A DNA stretch of 64,000 nucleotides, from the NCBI GenBank assembly GCA_963748095.1, contig CAVVIO010000020.1, forward strand, positions 44,571-108,570, given 5' to 3'. Within the stretch, counting starts at the first letter, position 1. Each line of letters starts with the position of its first letter. This document shows positions 1 to 10,043 of this stretch, piece by piece. The translations under genes and the position numbers were made by a program. The notes beneath the pieces are model-generated. The model saw only the letters and a list, made by a program, of their open reading frames with translations. It did not search any database and was not told where the DNA came from. The stretch comes from CAVVIO01 sp963748095. GTDB taxonomy: Bacteria > Bacteroidota > Bacteroidia > Bacteroidales > UBA10428.

Positions 1-413
1 TTCAGGTAGGTGCCTTTCTCTTTCATGTTTCCGTTTAAGTAGTAAGAGATAAACTCACCATTTACGGAATCGTTCCGGAAATTCACAATATATGTTTTAT
101 TTCCCTGTTCGTTCCTGAATTCCCACTTGTCGACCAGATTGTTATTGTTATAATTACCCTGACTTTTAATTTTTCCATTATCGTAATAACAGACAGCCCT
201 GCCATTTAATCGACCGTTGAGATAAGTGAATTTATATTTGACGTTTTCAGAATTCCGGTATAAAATATAACAGGTTCCGGTATAAGGTTCCATATCCCCT
301 TTCAGGCATAACATGTCCGAATCGAGATCTTCTTCTGTAATGATCACTTTATTGTTATTACAGGAAGCCAGAGATATTAAAATTACCAGAAAGATGAGTT
401 TAAAACTATTCAT
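1..413 (-). CDS. MORN-like repeat lipoprotein, partial (3' end outside window)
   Basis: Minus-strand frame open from an ATG at 411-413 to the window edge, at least 137 codons, so the C-terminus is missing. The N-terminus is a lipoprotein signal: a short charged start, a hydrophobic stretch, then a lipobox-like LASC with Cys near residue 18. The mature part has repeated Y-x-N/D-G-x-x-N/K-G motifs (YLNGRLNG, YYDNGKIKSQGNY, YYLNGNMKEKG). These are the MORN-variant repeats of the family often annotated as YwqK-type 'antitoxin', a name that does not prove a toxin-antitoxin role. I infer a surface or periplasmic lipoprotein of unknown function. It is separated from the next minus-strand gene by about 190 bases in which I see nothing specific. 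Confidence 0.75.
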   Translation of the reverse strand, partial: MNSFKLIFLVILISLASCNNNKVIITEEDLDSDMLCLKGDMEPYTGTCYILYRNSENVKYKFTYLNGRLNGRAVCYYDNGKIKSQGNYNNNNLVDKWEFRNEQGNKTYIVNFRNDSVNGEFISYYLNGNMKEKGTYL

Positions 414-604
414 TATTTTATAGTTGACATTTCTGAATAGTAAACGGATACAGTTTCCGGCAGTTATTCTAAATTGATAAATACCTGTTTTTAGGGTATA
501 AGCGACATAAAAAACAGGATAAATAAATTTATCGGAATTAAGGACATGCAATTAATGCTGTTATACCTGAAGGCAGGTTAATTCCAACTTCAGGTTACTG
601 AAGA

Positions 605-1048
605 TCAATCCCGGAGACCTTCTTCCCTGGTCCATGAAGTTTCACGCCCCAGGAATCTCATTCCCAGCACATAACCTTTTATTTTTAATACATTGGGATC
701 ATCTTCAAACCACATATAACAATCGTAAGTTTTACCGGTATCAGGATCGTAGATTGTACCTTCTTCCCACTGTTTCTCATCATTGTTGAATTTAAATCCT
801 TTCAGAATTTGCATGCCTAGTAATCTGTTGTCACGGAGGCTTTCGTCAGGATTATGGATATCTCTTTTATCCGTATCGTTTTTCAGCCATTCTATCTTTC
901 CGTAATACATACCATTTGTGGCTTTGAAAATTTTAATCTGGGAAGTGCCTTTTTCTGTCAACCAGTAACCCAGAACTTTTTTTTCCTGGCTGAATCCGAC
1001 GATTGTTGCCAATAACAAAATACTAATTAACAATGATATTCTTTTCAT
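605..1048 (-). CDS. DUF2147 domain-containing secreted protein
   Basis: A 147-residue protein with an N-terminal signal peptide (basic MKR, then a hydrophobic run ending VGFSQ, cleavage expected near residue 20). The mature part fits DUF2147: a G-Y-W-L-T start, an Ile-rich strand, Y-x-G-K-I-x-W, the central LLGMQILKGFK stretch, then GTIYDPDTGKTYDCYMW and a C-terminal LKIKGYVLGMRFLGRETSW. The family is a small beta-rich periplasmic or secreted domain, common in Bacteroidota and Proteobacteria, without an assigned biochemical role. It stands alone, with about 130 bases to folA downstream and no obvious operon partner. The identification is by motif recognition. Confidence 0.85.
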   Translation of the reverse strand: MKRISLLISILLLATIVGFSQEKKVLGYWLTEKGTSQIKIFKATNGMYYGKIEWLKNDTDKRDIHNPDESLRDNRLLGMQILKGFKFNNDEKQWEEGTIYDPDTGKTYDCYMWFEDDPNVLKIKGYVLGMRFLGRETSWTREEGLRD

Positions 1049-1177
1049 AACAGGTAAATTAGGATTAATAATCAGTCAGAAATATAAATCTTTTTTTTAT
1101 TAATTCCTAACTTATATAATTCATATAATATTGTGATTGAATTATGCCGATGATAAAATAAGGGGAAAAATAATTAA

Positions 1178-1666
1178 TTACTTTCTGATATAAGTTATAA
1201 ATGAATAGGATACCCCAGCTTTTTCATCATATTCACAATTGATATGTTCCACTTCATTCCATTCGTTGGTATTAATTTCGGGGAAGAAAGTATCTGCGTC
1301 AAAATTTTTATGTACCCGTGTGAGGTAAAGTTTATTGGCAAGCTGTAAAAATTGTTTATAAATAGATCCGCCGCCGATTATAAAGCTTTCATTATCATCA
1401 CATTTTTCAAGCGCGTCTTCTATCGACCACGCCATGGTACATCCTTCAAACCGATCGTTCGTATTATCAGAGATAACAATATTCTTTCGTTTAGGTAATG
1501 CTCCGTTGGGCAATGAAGTAAACGTATTTTTACCCATGATCACTGTTTTACCAGTTGTTATCCGTTTAAAGCGTTTCAGATCTTCCGAAATATGCCACAA
1601 CAAGCGGTTATCTTTTCCAATGGCATTATTTTCGGCAATAGCTACAATGATGGAAATATTTTTCAT
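1178..1666 (-). CDS. folA: dihydrofolate reductase
   Basis: A 162-residue protein of normal family length. It catalyses NADPH-dependent reduction of dihydrofolate to tetrahydrofolate. Visible landmarks are the N-terminal ISIIVAIAENNAIGKDN strand and Met20-type loop, LLWHISEDLKRFK with the catalytic acid (Asp29, equivalent to E. coli Asp27), TTGKTVIMGKNTFTSL for NADPH binding, and the IIGGGSIYKQFL glycine motif. It starts 11 bases after the thyA stop on the same strand. Thymidylate synthase oxidises methylene-tetrahydrofolate to dihydrofolate and this enzyme recycles it, so co-transcription makes sense. A trimethoprim target by family. I see nothing unusual in it. Confidence 0.97.
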   Translation of the reverse strand: MKNISIIVAIAENNAIGKDNRLLWHISEDLKRFKRITTGKTVIMGKNTFTSLPNGALPKRKNIVISDNTNDRFEGCTMAWSIEDALEKCDDNESFIIGGGSIYKQFLQLANKLYLTRVHKNFDADTFFPEINTNEWNEVEHINCEYDEKAGVSYSFITYIRK

Positions 1667-1677
1667 GAATGATCTTT

Positions 1678-2472
1678 TTATACAGAAATTTCTCCTTTGA
1701 TATGAGGATGAGGGTTGTAGTTTTCAAGCGTAAAATCGGCGTAAGTAAAATCGAAAATATTTTTAATCTCAGGATTCAGATTCATTAAAGGCAATTCGCG
1801 GGGTTCGCGTGTAAGCTGCAGTTTCACCTGTTCCATATGATTCAGGTAAATATGGCCGTCGCCAATAGTATGTACGAACTCTCCCGGTTGTAAACCGGTT
1901 GCCTGCGCCACCATCATTAGCAGGAGGGAATAGGAAGCGATGTTGAAAGGCACACCCAGGAAAATATCGGCACTACGCTGGTAAAGCTGGCAGGAAAGTT
2001 TACCTTCAGCTACATAAAACTGAAACAAAATGTGACAGGGGGGCAGCGCCATTTTATCCAGATCGCCTACATTCCATGCGCTTACAATATGTCGGCGTGA
2101 ATTGGGATTGGTTTTAATAGAATTAATAACCCGTGATATCTGGTCTATATGTTTTCCATCGGGAGTTGTCCAGGATCGCCACTGATATCCGTAAATCCTT
2201 CCGAGGTTTCCGTTTTCATCCGCCCACTCATTCCATATTTTCACCCCGTTATCGTTCAGGTAACCGGTATTTGTATTTCCCTGGAGAAACCAGAGTAACT
2301 CGTGGATGATTGATTTTAAATGAAGCTTCTTTGTTGTTAACATTGGAAAACCATCAGCCAGGTCAAAACGCATTTGGTAACCGAAAACGCTTAGTGTTCC
2401 CGTACCTGTGCGGTCATCTTTTTTTACTCCCTTATCCAGTACATGATCAAGTAATTCAAGGTATTGCTTCAT
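1678..2472 (-). CDS. thyA: thymidylate synthase (ThyA type)
   Basis: A 264-residue protein, the standard short ThyA length. It methylates dUMP to dTMP using 5,10-methylene-tetrahydrofolate. Visible motifs are DDRTGTGTLSVFGYQMRFDL near the N-terminus, the HELLWFLQGNTN segment, GRIYGYQWR, the nucleophile region LPPCHILFQFYV with Cys146, the dUMP-binding QRSADIFLGVPFNIASYSLLL, and the HIYLNHMEQ motif. It is the first gene of a two-gene minus-strand unit with folA. The roughly 190 bases upstream, shared divergently with the AI-2E-type permease, would hold both promoters. Confidence 0.98.
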   Translation of the reverse strand: MKQYLELLDHVLDKGVKKDDRTGTGTLSVFGYQMRFDLADGFPMLTTKKLHLKSIIHELLWFLQGNTNTGYLNDNGVKIWNEWADENGNLGRIYGYQWRSWTTPDGKHIDQISRVINSIKTNPNSRRHIVSAWNVGDLDKMALPPCHILFQFYVAEGKLSCQLYQRSADIFLGVPFNIASYSLLLMMVAQATGLQPGEFVHTIGDGHIYLNHMEQVKLQLTREPRELPLMNLNPEIKNIFDFTYADFTLENYNPHPHIKGEISV

Positions 2473-2659
2473 TTCAATAATTTGATATATATTCGACGGG
2501 AAGAATCCATTTTTGATATCTGTGTAAAAATAGTAAAGTTCACAATCAGGAAAAAGATAAAAGCGATATGGTTATTCACAGGTGTTAATTACTTTTATGT
2601 TTTTAACACTTTTAGTAGGTTCAAATTTTAGTATTTTTGATAAATTACAGAGGTTTTAA

Positions 2660-3760
2660 ATGAATAAAACAGTTCGATATATCTTAATAATACTGGGGAT
2701 CATCCTGACGGGATTCATTCTTTGGTATTTTAAGAGTATTGTCATATATATTATTGCCTCTCTGATTTTATCACTGATGGGACGGCCGGTGGTCCAATTC
2801 CTCGGTAAAATACGTATAGGGAAATTTGTTTTGCCCAAGGCATTAAGAGCTTTTTTGGGGCTTATCGTACTTTGGGTTTCTTTTTTTACATTTTTCAGGA
2901 TTTTTATTCCTCTTATCGCCCAGGAAGCAAATTCACTTTCACAGATCAACATTCAAAAACTTATTTCCGATCTGAATGACCCTATCCTGCGGATCGAACA
3001 TTTTATTAATGATTTTAAGTTAACTGCCGAAACTTCGCTTGAAACCTACCTGACAAATAAAATGATGTCGATTCTGAATATTTCTCTGTTCTCGAACTTG
3101 TTCGGCACACTGGCCAGCCTTTTGGGAAATATTTTTGTTGCCATTTTCGCGATTTCATTCATCACTTTCTTTTTTTTGAGAGATGAAAAATTATTTGCAG
3201 AATCAATTTTGTTGTTGATCCCCGATAAAAACGCTGAATCATTTCGTCATGCACTAAGTTCGATAAGGCGGTTGTTGATGCGTTACTTTATTGGAATTAT
3301 GGGTGAAGTTACCGGTATTATAATTTTAGTAACTATAGGGTTGACAATCGTGGGTGTGGGATTCCGGCATAGTCTCCTAATCGGGCTTTTAGCCGGCATA
3401 TTGAATATTATTCCATACCTTGGTCCTTTAATAGGTGCTTCTCTGGGAGTGTTTTTGGGAATGGCTACCCATCTGAACCTGAACTTTTATCATGAATTGC
3501 TTCCACTGGCGGGTTATATGATCATTGTTTTTAGTATTGTACAGGTTATAGACAATATATTGTTTCAGCCGCTTATTTATTCGAGCAGTGTACAGGCACA
3601 CCCGCTTGAAATTTTCCTCGTGATCCTGATTGCGGGAAGTATGGCGGGAATTGTCGGAATGATCGTAGCAATCCCTTCATACACCATTCTCAGGGTATTT
3701 GCAAAAGAATTTTTTAATAAATTTAAAGTCATTAAGAAGCTGACCGAAAATATTCCATAA
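2660..3760 (+). CDS. AI-2E family transporter (PerM-like permease)
   Basis: A 366-residue integral membrane protein with hydrophobic segments at roughly 8-50, 65-90, 150-180 and 215-350. The C-terminal half carries the family pattern: GILNIIPYLGPLIGASLGV, then the long FSIVQVIDNILFQPLIYSSSV segment and HPLEIFLVILIAGSMAGIVGMIVAIP. These mark the AI-2E transporter family (TqsA, PerM, YdiK relatives). Some members export autoinducer-2 and others move ions, so the substrate here cannot be told. A possible -7 box TATTTTTG lies at 2632-2639. The stop is 11 bases before the next gene, so the two may be co-transcribed. Confidence 0.9.
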   Translation: MNKTVRYILIILGIILTGFILWYFKSIVIYIIASLILSLMGRPVVQFLGKIRIGKFVLPKALRAFLGLIVLWVSFFTFFRIFIPLIAQEANSLSQINIQKLISDLNDPILRIEHFINDFKLTAETSLETYLTNKMMSILNISLFSNLFGTLASLLGNIFVAIFAISFITFFFLRDEKLFAESILLLIPDKNAESFRHALSSIRRLLMRYFIGIMGEVTGIIILVTIGLTIVGVGFRHSLLIGLLAGILNIIPYLGPLIGASLGVFLGMATHLNLNFYHELLPLAGYMIIVFSIVQVIDNILFQPLIYSSSVQAHPLEIFLVILIAGSMAGIVGMIVAIPSYTILRVFAKEFFNKFKVIKKLTENIP

Positions 3761-3770
3761 AAATGAATGA

Positions 3771-5114
3771 ATGAAAAAAACTTATAAATTCATATTATTA
3801 TTCCTGTTTTCTTTAAGTCCTGTTTATCTGTACTCCCAGGTTGACTTTAAAGCCGATACAACCGAAGGGTGTACACCGTTAACAGTCAAATTTTCCTACT
3901 TCACGACAGCAGCTTATACTATCGATTCGCTTTACTGGGATTTCGGCAACGGGCAGACCAGTAAATCACTCGATCCGCCACCTGTTACTTATACTAATCC
4001 AGGTGATTATGCGGTAACTATGGTGGTGAATGACGGGGGTGATATTTTCCTGACAAAAACCGATTATATTGTAGTACACCGCACGGTAAGCGCCGCATTC
4101 AATTTTGCCGATACGCTTCCTGCCTACACACATACTGTCATCTTCAGACACCAGGACCAGACCTTTGATCCTGCAGCCACTTATTCATTCGAATGGAATT
4201 TTGATGACGGTACTACCGGCACCGGCCGTTCCAATCTGCATTCTTTCCCGGATCCGGGAAATTATAATGTACAGTTTAAAGTAAGCGATAGTTACGGATG
4301 CAGCGATTCAGTGCAACAAACCGTGAATGTAGCCGGTGATATACGCGAACAATATATCCAGGCAAGTGATGTCGAAGGTTGTGATACCCTGGCAGTTAAA
4401 TTTAGTTATACCGGATCCACTAGTACTATAACTTCTGTTTTATGGAATTTCGGGAATGGTGAAACCAGTACTCTGATGGACCCTGATTCGGTAGTGTATA
4501 CTGATCCGGGTCTTTACACAGTGACAATGGTGATAAACAATGATACCGCTAATCCAATTGTGAAGTACCGATTTATTCATGTTCACGATGTGGTGAAAGC
4601 TTTGTTTGAATTTCAAAAGACTGACGTAAAATATGGCTATAACTTTACCCACCTCGATCAGGGGAATGATACTTCGGCTACATATAATTACCAATGGAAT
4701 TTTGGAGATGGCGCAACATTTACGGGTCCCGATGCAACGCATACATATGCTGATACGGGTTTGTATTTAGTAAGATTAACGGTTTCGGATAATTACACTT
4801 GTTCCGACACAAAGACTCAGCGCCTTTTTGTGACCGATGAAATAGTAATCCAGAATGTGTTTACCCCAAATGAAGATGGGAAAAACGATTATTTCGAAAT
4901 TATTCCCAAAACAGATGTAATACTTGCTTTTTATGTTTACAGCCGGACAGGTGTTCTGGTTTACAGCATAAAATCGCCCAAAATAATATGGGATGGAAGA
5001 ACCAGTAATGGTGTAAAACTTAGCTCCGGAATTTATTATTATGTAATTCAGTCACTGGAAGGTGACACGCAGGGATTGTATAACAAATCAGGATTTATTT
5101 ATTTATACAGATAA
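3771..5114 (+). CDS. PKD-domain protein with type B T9SS sorting domain
   Basis: A 447-residue secreted protein. A signal peptide ends at YLYSQ (about residue 23). The body is two tandem modules of about 165 residues (roughly 24-190 and 193-355), each with two PKD-type domains marked by WDFGNG or WNFGDG and a following Y-x-x-x-G-x-Y. The module starts TTEGCTPLTVKFSY and DVEGCDTLAVKFSY show that one arose by duplication. The last 85 residues (VFTPNEDGKNDYFEI ... WDGRTSNGVKLSSGIYYY) are the type B CTD, also called the gliding-motility C-terminal domain, that targets proteins to the type IX secretion system. I infer a surface-exposed adhesin or structural protein. Confidence 0.92.
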   Translation: MKKTYKFILLFLFSLSPVYLYSQVDFKADTTEGCTPLTVKFSYFTTAAYTIDSLYWDFGNGQTSKSLDPPPVTYTNPGDYAVTMVVNDGGDIFLTKTDYIVVHRTVSAAFNFADTLPAYTHTVIFRHQDQTFDPAATYSFEWNFDDGTTGTGRSNLHSFPDPGNYNVQFKVSDSYGCSDSVQQTVNVAGDIREQYIQASDVEGCDTLAVKFSYTGSTSTITSVLWNFGNGETSTLMDPDSVVYTDPGLYTVTMVINNDTANPIVKYRFIHVHDVVKALFEFQKTDVKYGYNFTHLDQGNDTSATYNYQWNFGDGATFTGPDATHTYADTGLYLVRLTVSDNYTCSDTKTQRLFVTDEIVIQNVFTPNEDGKNDYFEIIPKTDVILAFYVYSRTGVLVYSIKSPKIIWDGRTSNGVKLSSGIYYYVIQSLEGDTQGLYNKSGFIYLYR

Positions 5115-5196
5115 CTTAATTCAAAACAGGATTCATAATATTTACAAAATGATAATAAACCTGCTTGATTTATTTATCTGATTAAAATCAATGAGT

Positions 5197-6813
5197 TCAG
5201 GCTCGTTTTTCTTTTCCGGCTATTATTATTCTTACAAGTAGAGTTAATAACACCAACACTGAAAAGAATTTAGCAAGTCGTGCCAGGTAATCACCATGTT
5301 TCACATAAAAGGTAATTTTATCATTTGCATTGAGCGTGCCTTTTAGAGCCCCCCTTTTCCACCAGGTGAGTTTTTGAAGTACTTCTCCACGCTGATCGAT
5401 TAAGCTGGAAATACCGGTGTTTGCCGAACGTGCAATCGACCGTCGTGTTTCAATAGCCCTGATACTCGATAAACTGTTGTGTTGCCGATATCCCGGAGTA
5501 TTCCCCCACCAGCCGTCATTGGTAATAACAAAAATTAAATTAGCGCCGGCATGTTTAATGTAATCCGTCACGTATTCACCATACACCGATTCGTAACAAA
5601 TTACGGGAGCAACCCTGACTGAATCCTGCGGGGATAAAAATGTCTCGCGGTATTTTTGTGTTCCGTTACTGCGAAAAGTACCCCCCAGATGTAGTGTCAG
5701 TTTTTTAAGGAATTTCAGGTATTGGGGATATGGCATTTTTTCCACGCCAACCACCAGTTTCGATTTATGATAGACTGGGATTTTACCGGTTGAGTCGAGT
5801 TGAATGGCCGAATTAAACATATCGTAATAATAAGGAGTTCCCTGTAATTTCATGGCTGTGGGCGTTAAAGTGTCACCAGGATTGTATTTTTTATAACTGG
5901 TTATTCCTACCACAAATTTAGCCCCCGGATACTTTTTCAGAAATTGCTGCACCAACTGAATATCCGGCACAAAATGAATCTGATCGAGCCAGATGTTATC
6001 ATTAATAGAAGTTTCGGGTGCCACAAAATAATCCACCGAACTGTCAGCATATTCACCGGCTATATTTAACAGATCCCTGGTTTGTTGAAGACTGGGAATT
6101 GCTACGAATTTTTCATACGGGTCTACATTGGGCTGTATCACTACCACTTTTTCGGGCCATTTTTTTTCTTTGTAGGTATAAAAACGGAAAAGCGATATCC
6201 CAATCGGGATAAGTATCAGAAGTATTGTAGCCAGCAGGATACCTCTGACATATTTCAGTTGCCGGTACTGAAGATATTTTTTTATACCTGTAAATATCAG
6301 GATATTGCATAATAATATCCAGAGTGTGCCGCCAAAAACGCCGGTTACTTCATACCATTGAATCAGTCGTATATTATAGGCAAAACCATTGCCAAGGGTT
6401 AACCAGGGCCAGGAAATTTCTCCATCAGTATAGATTTTCTCAAACGACAGCCAGAATACGATCAATGCAAAATATCCCATTAACGGCCCCAGTTTTCTTT
6501 TAGTAATATGAAAAAGCCAGAAAGTAAGAGCCATTAAAAAGGTGTTTATAAGATTAGCCATAAGCAAACCGGCAAAGGTTGCGTTATAGATCCACCAGGT
6601 GGTTAAAATATTCCATACTAAAAATGTGATACTTCCAAATAAAAATATTTTAGAGGCGGGTAAACGGTCCTTATTTTCATCGAAATAATCTTCTACAAAT
6701 AATAAGGGAACAAGAGCAAATAAAAGTATAAGTCCTGAACCCCATTCATACCAGCCTGCGCTTAATAATATGCCGCTGAAAACAGTATAAAGTAATATTT
6801 TTCTGGTTGACAT
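5197..6813 (-). CDS. lnt: apolipoprotein N-acyltransferase
   Basis: A 538-residue protein. It adds the third acyl chain to the N-terminal Cys of lipoproteins at the periplasmic face of the inner membrane. The first 215 residues contain about six transmembrane segments, followed by a nitrilase-fold domain (about 220-500) and a final membrane segment. The E-K-C catalytic triad is visible: Glu267 in APETSIND, Lys in the HKSKLVVGVEKMPY region near residue 350, and Cys406 in PVICYESVYGEY. The ITNDGWWGNTPGYRQH motif is typical. Transcription converges with the PKD gene. Several lipoproteins in this window are likely substrates. Confidence 0.96.
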   Translation of the reverse strand: MSTRKILLYTVFSGILLSAGWYEWGSGLILLFALVPLLFVEDYFDENKDRLPASKIFLFGSITFLVWNILTTWWIYNATFAGLLMANLINTFLMALTFWLFHITKRKLGPLMGYFALIVFWLSFEKIYTDGEISWPWLTLGNGFAYNIRLIQWYEVTGVFGGTLWILLCNILIFTGIKKYLQYRQLKYVRGILLATILLILIPIGISLFRFYTYKEKKWPEKVVVIQPNVDPYEKFVAIPSLQQTRDLLNIAGEYADSSVDYFVAPETSINDNIWLDQIHFVPDIQLVQQFLKKYPGAKFVVGITSYKKYNPGDTLTPTAMKLQGTPYYYDMFNSAIQLDSTGKIPVYHKSKLVVGVEKMPYPQYLKFLKKLTLHLGGTFRSNGTQKYRETFLSPQDSVRVAPVICYESVYGEYVTDYIKHAGANLIFVITNDGWWGNTPGYRQHNSLSSIRAIETRRSIARSANTGISSLIDQRGEVLQKLTWWKRGALKGTLNANDKITFYVKHGDYLARLAKFFSVLVLLTLLVRIIIAGKEKRA

Positions 6814-7311
6814 TGTAAGTGAAATTTTGTTTATATCTCCCGGATATATTCCAGGTAAAATAATTGTAATCCATTAAGTTGTCACGGCATAGTAATCAGC
6901 ATATTAAGTGTAATCAATAAGGAGATGTGATAGCCGTGTAAAAAATAAATGCCAAATATAATGTAAATATAGATGCATATAATTTCCACTGAGATGAAAA
7001 TGGACACTTGCAAATATTGGTAAAGATTAAGTATATTTAAAAATTGTTTGGGATTTAAGTCGGAAAGCTATTGTTATTTTCGTGAGTGACTTTTGTGTGT
7101 TTAAGAACAATTAGTTGCAGTATCAGAGTAATTGTCTGATACTTTAGCTAAATACAATTGTTTGAAATCTCATTAGATACTATTTGAGAAAAAAAGCAGT
7201 TTATTTAGCTGTCCGGATACTCATAATTGGAACGCGAGATAAGTGATCACGAAAAAAAACAAATGAATGAAATTGTTGTTATATTCTCATGAATTTTCCG
7301 GCGCTTGATTT
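6814..7311. other. 498-base intergenic region between divergent lnt and the DUF5686 gene
   Basis: No open frame of note. The only clear structure is a perfect 8-bp inverted repeat, GTATCAGA at 7120-7127 and TCTGATAC at 7135-7142, with a 7-base loop and no T-run. It could be an operator or a stem in a leader RNA. Promoters for both flanking genes must lie here, but I could not single one out. Confidence 0.5.
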
Positions 7312-9870
7312 ATGATAAAAAAATATGATCAGTGTTATGCTGTTATGGGAAGAAAAGAAAAGAGAATAAATTGGAAAATCCATCCTGAGAATTTTCTCCC
7401 TTTTTTCATTCTCATTCTGAATCTTAAAATAGGTTTTTCGCAGGAAACCATTGTTAAAGGTGTTATAACCGATAGTACCAATGGATCACCGCTTCCCTTT
7501 GCTAACATTTACTTTTCAGGAACAGAAACAGGTACTACTTCAGATGAAATAGGGAATTATGAATTACGGACCAATGAGGCTGTCGATACCGTTGAATTTG
7601 CCACCCTGGGCTATAACAAATTGAAAATAGCTCTTCATCGCGGTACCTTAAATGTATTGAATGTATCCCTTTCTCCACAGGTTTTTTCATTTGGTGAAGT
7701 TACAGTCAAGCCTGAAGGAAGTCTTGCAAAACCCATACTCGAAGCAATTCATAGAAATAAGTACCGTAATGATCCTGAAAAATATAAGCGCTATTCGTAT
7801 CAAAAATATTCACGTTGGGAATACAGGATAAACAATATTCCTAAGAAATTAATGGATTCAAAATTGTTTGAAAACTATCAGAATGTTATCCGTTTCGATT
7901 CAATAGATTCTGCATATTATTTACCGGTATATTTTTCTGAGCAGGTTTCCTATAATCAGTTTCAACGTAATCCTTTAAGGCAGAAATCAACTGTTTTAGC
8001 AGATAAAACTTCCGGTCTTGGGTTTTTAAACGACCATGAGGTGGGGGGATATACTTCAGCGCTTGATATCATGTTTAATTTTTATGATAATTACATTAAA
8101 TTGTATGGTATCAGTTTTGTAAGTCCGCTGGCTTCTAATGGTAACTTTTATTATCGTTATTATGTGGAAGACAGCACCAAAACCGATTCGGCTATGGAGT
8201 ATCGAATTGGTTTTCGCCCCAAACGCCCGGGAGAAAATGTTTTTTACGGTTATTTCACTACAGAAAATAAAAGGTATTCTGTGGAATGTATTCACGCTGA
8301 TCTGTCGACAGGAGCGAATCTTAATTTTATTAAAAAACTGAATATAGTAAGTAATTATCAACTCATTCACGATACAATACCTTTTTATGGTAAAAACCGG
8401 ATTGACGCTTTACTGGATTATTATCCGGGCAACGATACTACCAAAATGCGCCTGAAACTGTATTCTTCCATAGTATCCTCTTTCAGGGATGTAAATATCG
8501 ATCCTAAGCAAAACATTAAACTGGATAATAAAGGGGTTTCGTATGAAACAATCAGGCAGGAAGGAGCATTGGACCGTGATTCTTCTTACTGGTCATCTAT
8601 ACGGCATGAGAAACTTCAACCTGAGGATATCAATTTATATAAGACAATAGACTCAATAAACCAGATTCCTGTGGTAAAATTAGCAGATAACCTCACGACC
8701 ATGGCCATAACCGGGTATTATGATTTGGGTAGATTTGAACTGGGCCCTTATCTTGAAATGATAAATTACAATAAGGTGGATGGGTACCGGTTTTTATTGG
8801 GCGGCCGTACCAGTAATGAAATCAGCAGGAAATTTATGGTGTGGGGGGGGCTGGGTTATGCAACAAGAACATCCAGCATTTTTGGCAATGTAGGAATGGG
8901 TTACAAGCTTCCCGGTAATTACCGCAGAGTAATTATGGCTTCATTAAGCAATAGTGTACAGCGAATAGGCGAAAATGAAGACATTTTATATTTGTATGAA
9001 AATGCACTTACGCCCTCGGAAGATAACCTTATTTCACAACTTTTCAGAAGGCATGGTGTCGATCAGCTGATGAAACAGCAAAAAATCAAACTTACTTTTG
9101 AAAACGAGATCAGGCCCGGTTATTCAATCAGGTTTAATTTGTCAACGTTTACCCATTACTCTCCCGAATTTTATCCGTTTGTTGTTAATAACGAACCCAT
9201 TAGCAGCTTCACTGGATATGAGTTTTCAATTGACAACCGTTTTTCGTGGAAGGAGAAGATTATGGATGACCAGTTTCAGCGATTATATCTGACTACGCCA
9301 TATCCAGTCTTCCATTTGGCACTTGGGATGGGACAATATAATTTACTGAATCAAAATCACGAATATGCAAGGATACATGCCACGGTAAAGCAGAATGTTT
9401 ATCTGGGGCAGACTATTTTCCGCTATGCACTGGAAGCAGGTGGCATTTTTGGGAAGGTACCATATACATTATTAGACATCCCCCGGGGAAATGAAACCTA
9501 TGGATTGTATACCTATGATTTCAACTTATTAAACTACATGGAATTTGTTGATGATCGATACATTCATGCCTATTTGGAGTACCATCTGAACGGATTCATT
9601 TTTAACCGGGTTCCGCTTTTAAAGAAGATTGGTTTGCGTGAAGTTTTTTCTGCAAAAGCAATGGTCGGAAGTCTGAGCCAGTCACATCAGACAATCCTCG
9701 ATTTCCCGGTTGGGATGCAACCATTAACTAAACCTTATCTGGAGGTAGGGACAGGAATTGAAAATATTTTTAAATTTTTCTGTGTTGAAGGAATTTGGCG
9801 TGTTACACCACCTTCAAAAGTCTCAGCACCTTCTTTTGGTGTAATGGCATTGTTTACGGTACAGTTCTGA
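7312..9870 (+). CDS. DUF5686 / carboxypeptidase-like regulatory domain outer-membrane protein
   Basis: An 852-residue protein. A signal sequence (hydrophobic LPFFILILNL, cleavage near GFSQ) is followed at about 45-125 by a CarboxypepD_reg-like beta-sandwich (VKGVITDSTNGSPLPFANIYF, SDEIGNYELRT, TLGYNK). From about 130 onward it matches the DUF5686 layout, and the last 300 residues alternate in a beta-barrel-like way and end in an aromatic (VMALFTVQF), as outer-membrane proteins do. Family members often accompany TonB-dependent systems, but the function is not established. An in-frame ATG at 7345 would give a more usual signal peptide and may be the true start. No neighbour suggests a specific job. 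Confidence 0.82.
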   Translation: MIKKYDQCYAVMGRKEKRINWKIHPENFLPFFILILNLKIGFSQETIVKGVITDSTNGSPLPFANIYFSGTETGTTSDEIGNYELRTNEAVDTVEFATLGYNKLKIALHRGTLNVLNVSLSPQVFSFGEVTVKPEGSLAKPILEAIHRNKYRNDPEKYKRYSYQKYSRWEYRINNIPKKLMDSKLFENYQNVIRFDSIDSAYYLPVYFSEQVSYNQFQRNPLRQKSTVLADKTSGLGFLNDHEVGGYTSALDIMFNFYDNYIKLYGISFVSPLASNGNFYYRYYVEDSTKTDSAMEYRIGFRPKRPGENVFYGYFTTENKRYSVECIHADLSTGANLNFIKKLNIVSNYQLIHDTIPFYGKNRIDALLDYYPGNDTTKMRLKLYSSIVSSFRDVNIDPKQNIKLDNKGVSYETIRQEGALDRDSSYWSSIRHEKLQPEDINLYKTIDSINQIPVVKLADNLTTMAITGYYDLGRFELGPYLEMINYNKVDGYRFLLGGRTSNEISRKFMVWGGLGYATRTSSIFGNVGMGYKLPGNYRRVIMASLSNSVQRIGENEDILYLYENALTPSEDNLISQLFRRHGVDQLMKQQKIKLTFENEIRPGYSIRFNLSTFTHYSPEFYPFVVNNEPISSFTGYEFSIDNRFSWKEKIMDDQFQRLYLTTPYPVFHLALGMGQYNLLNQNHEYARIHATVKQNVYLGQTIFRYALEAGGIFGKVPYTLLDIPRGNETYGLYTYDFNLLNYMEFVDDRYIHAYLEYHLNGFIFNRVPLLKKIGLREVFSAKAMVGSLSQSHQTILDFPVGMQPLTKPYLEVGTGIENIFKFFCVEGIWRVTPPSKVSAPSFGVMALFTVQF

Positions 9871-10043
9871 AATATTGATCCACGGTATAATTCAGTTTTC
9901 GGGTTATCCAAAGTACCCCCAGTCATATTCATATCTGAAAAGATTACCTTTTTAAATCTTATAATTGCAGACGAAAATATCAGACAAAAACATTACCGGT
10001 AAAAAATTGTTAAAACTCAATTAAAGAATAAGTACTATACAAA

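Noticed and set aside
1..413. Toxin-antitoxin module for the MORN-like lipoprotein
   Set aside because: The family is labelled YwqK antitoxin in some databases, but no toxin gene is visible and the protein has a lipoprotein signal.
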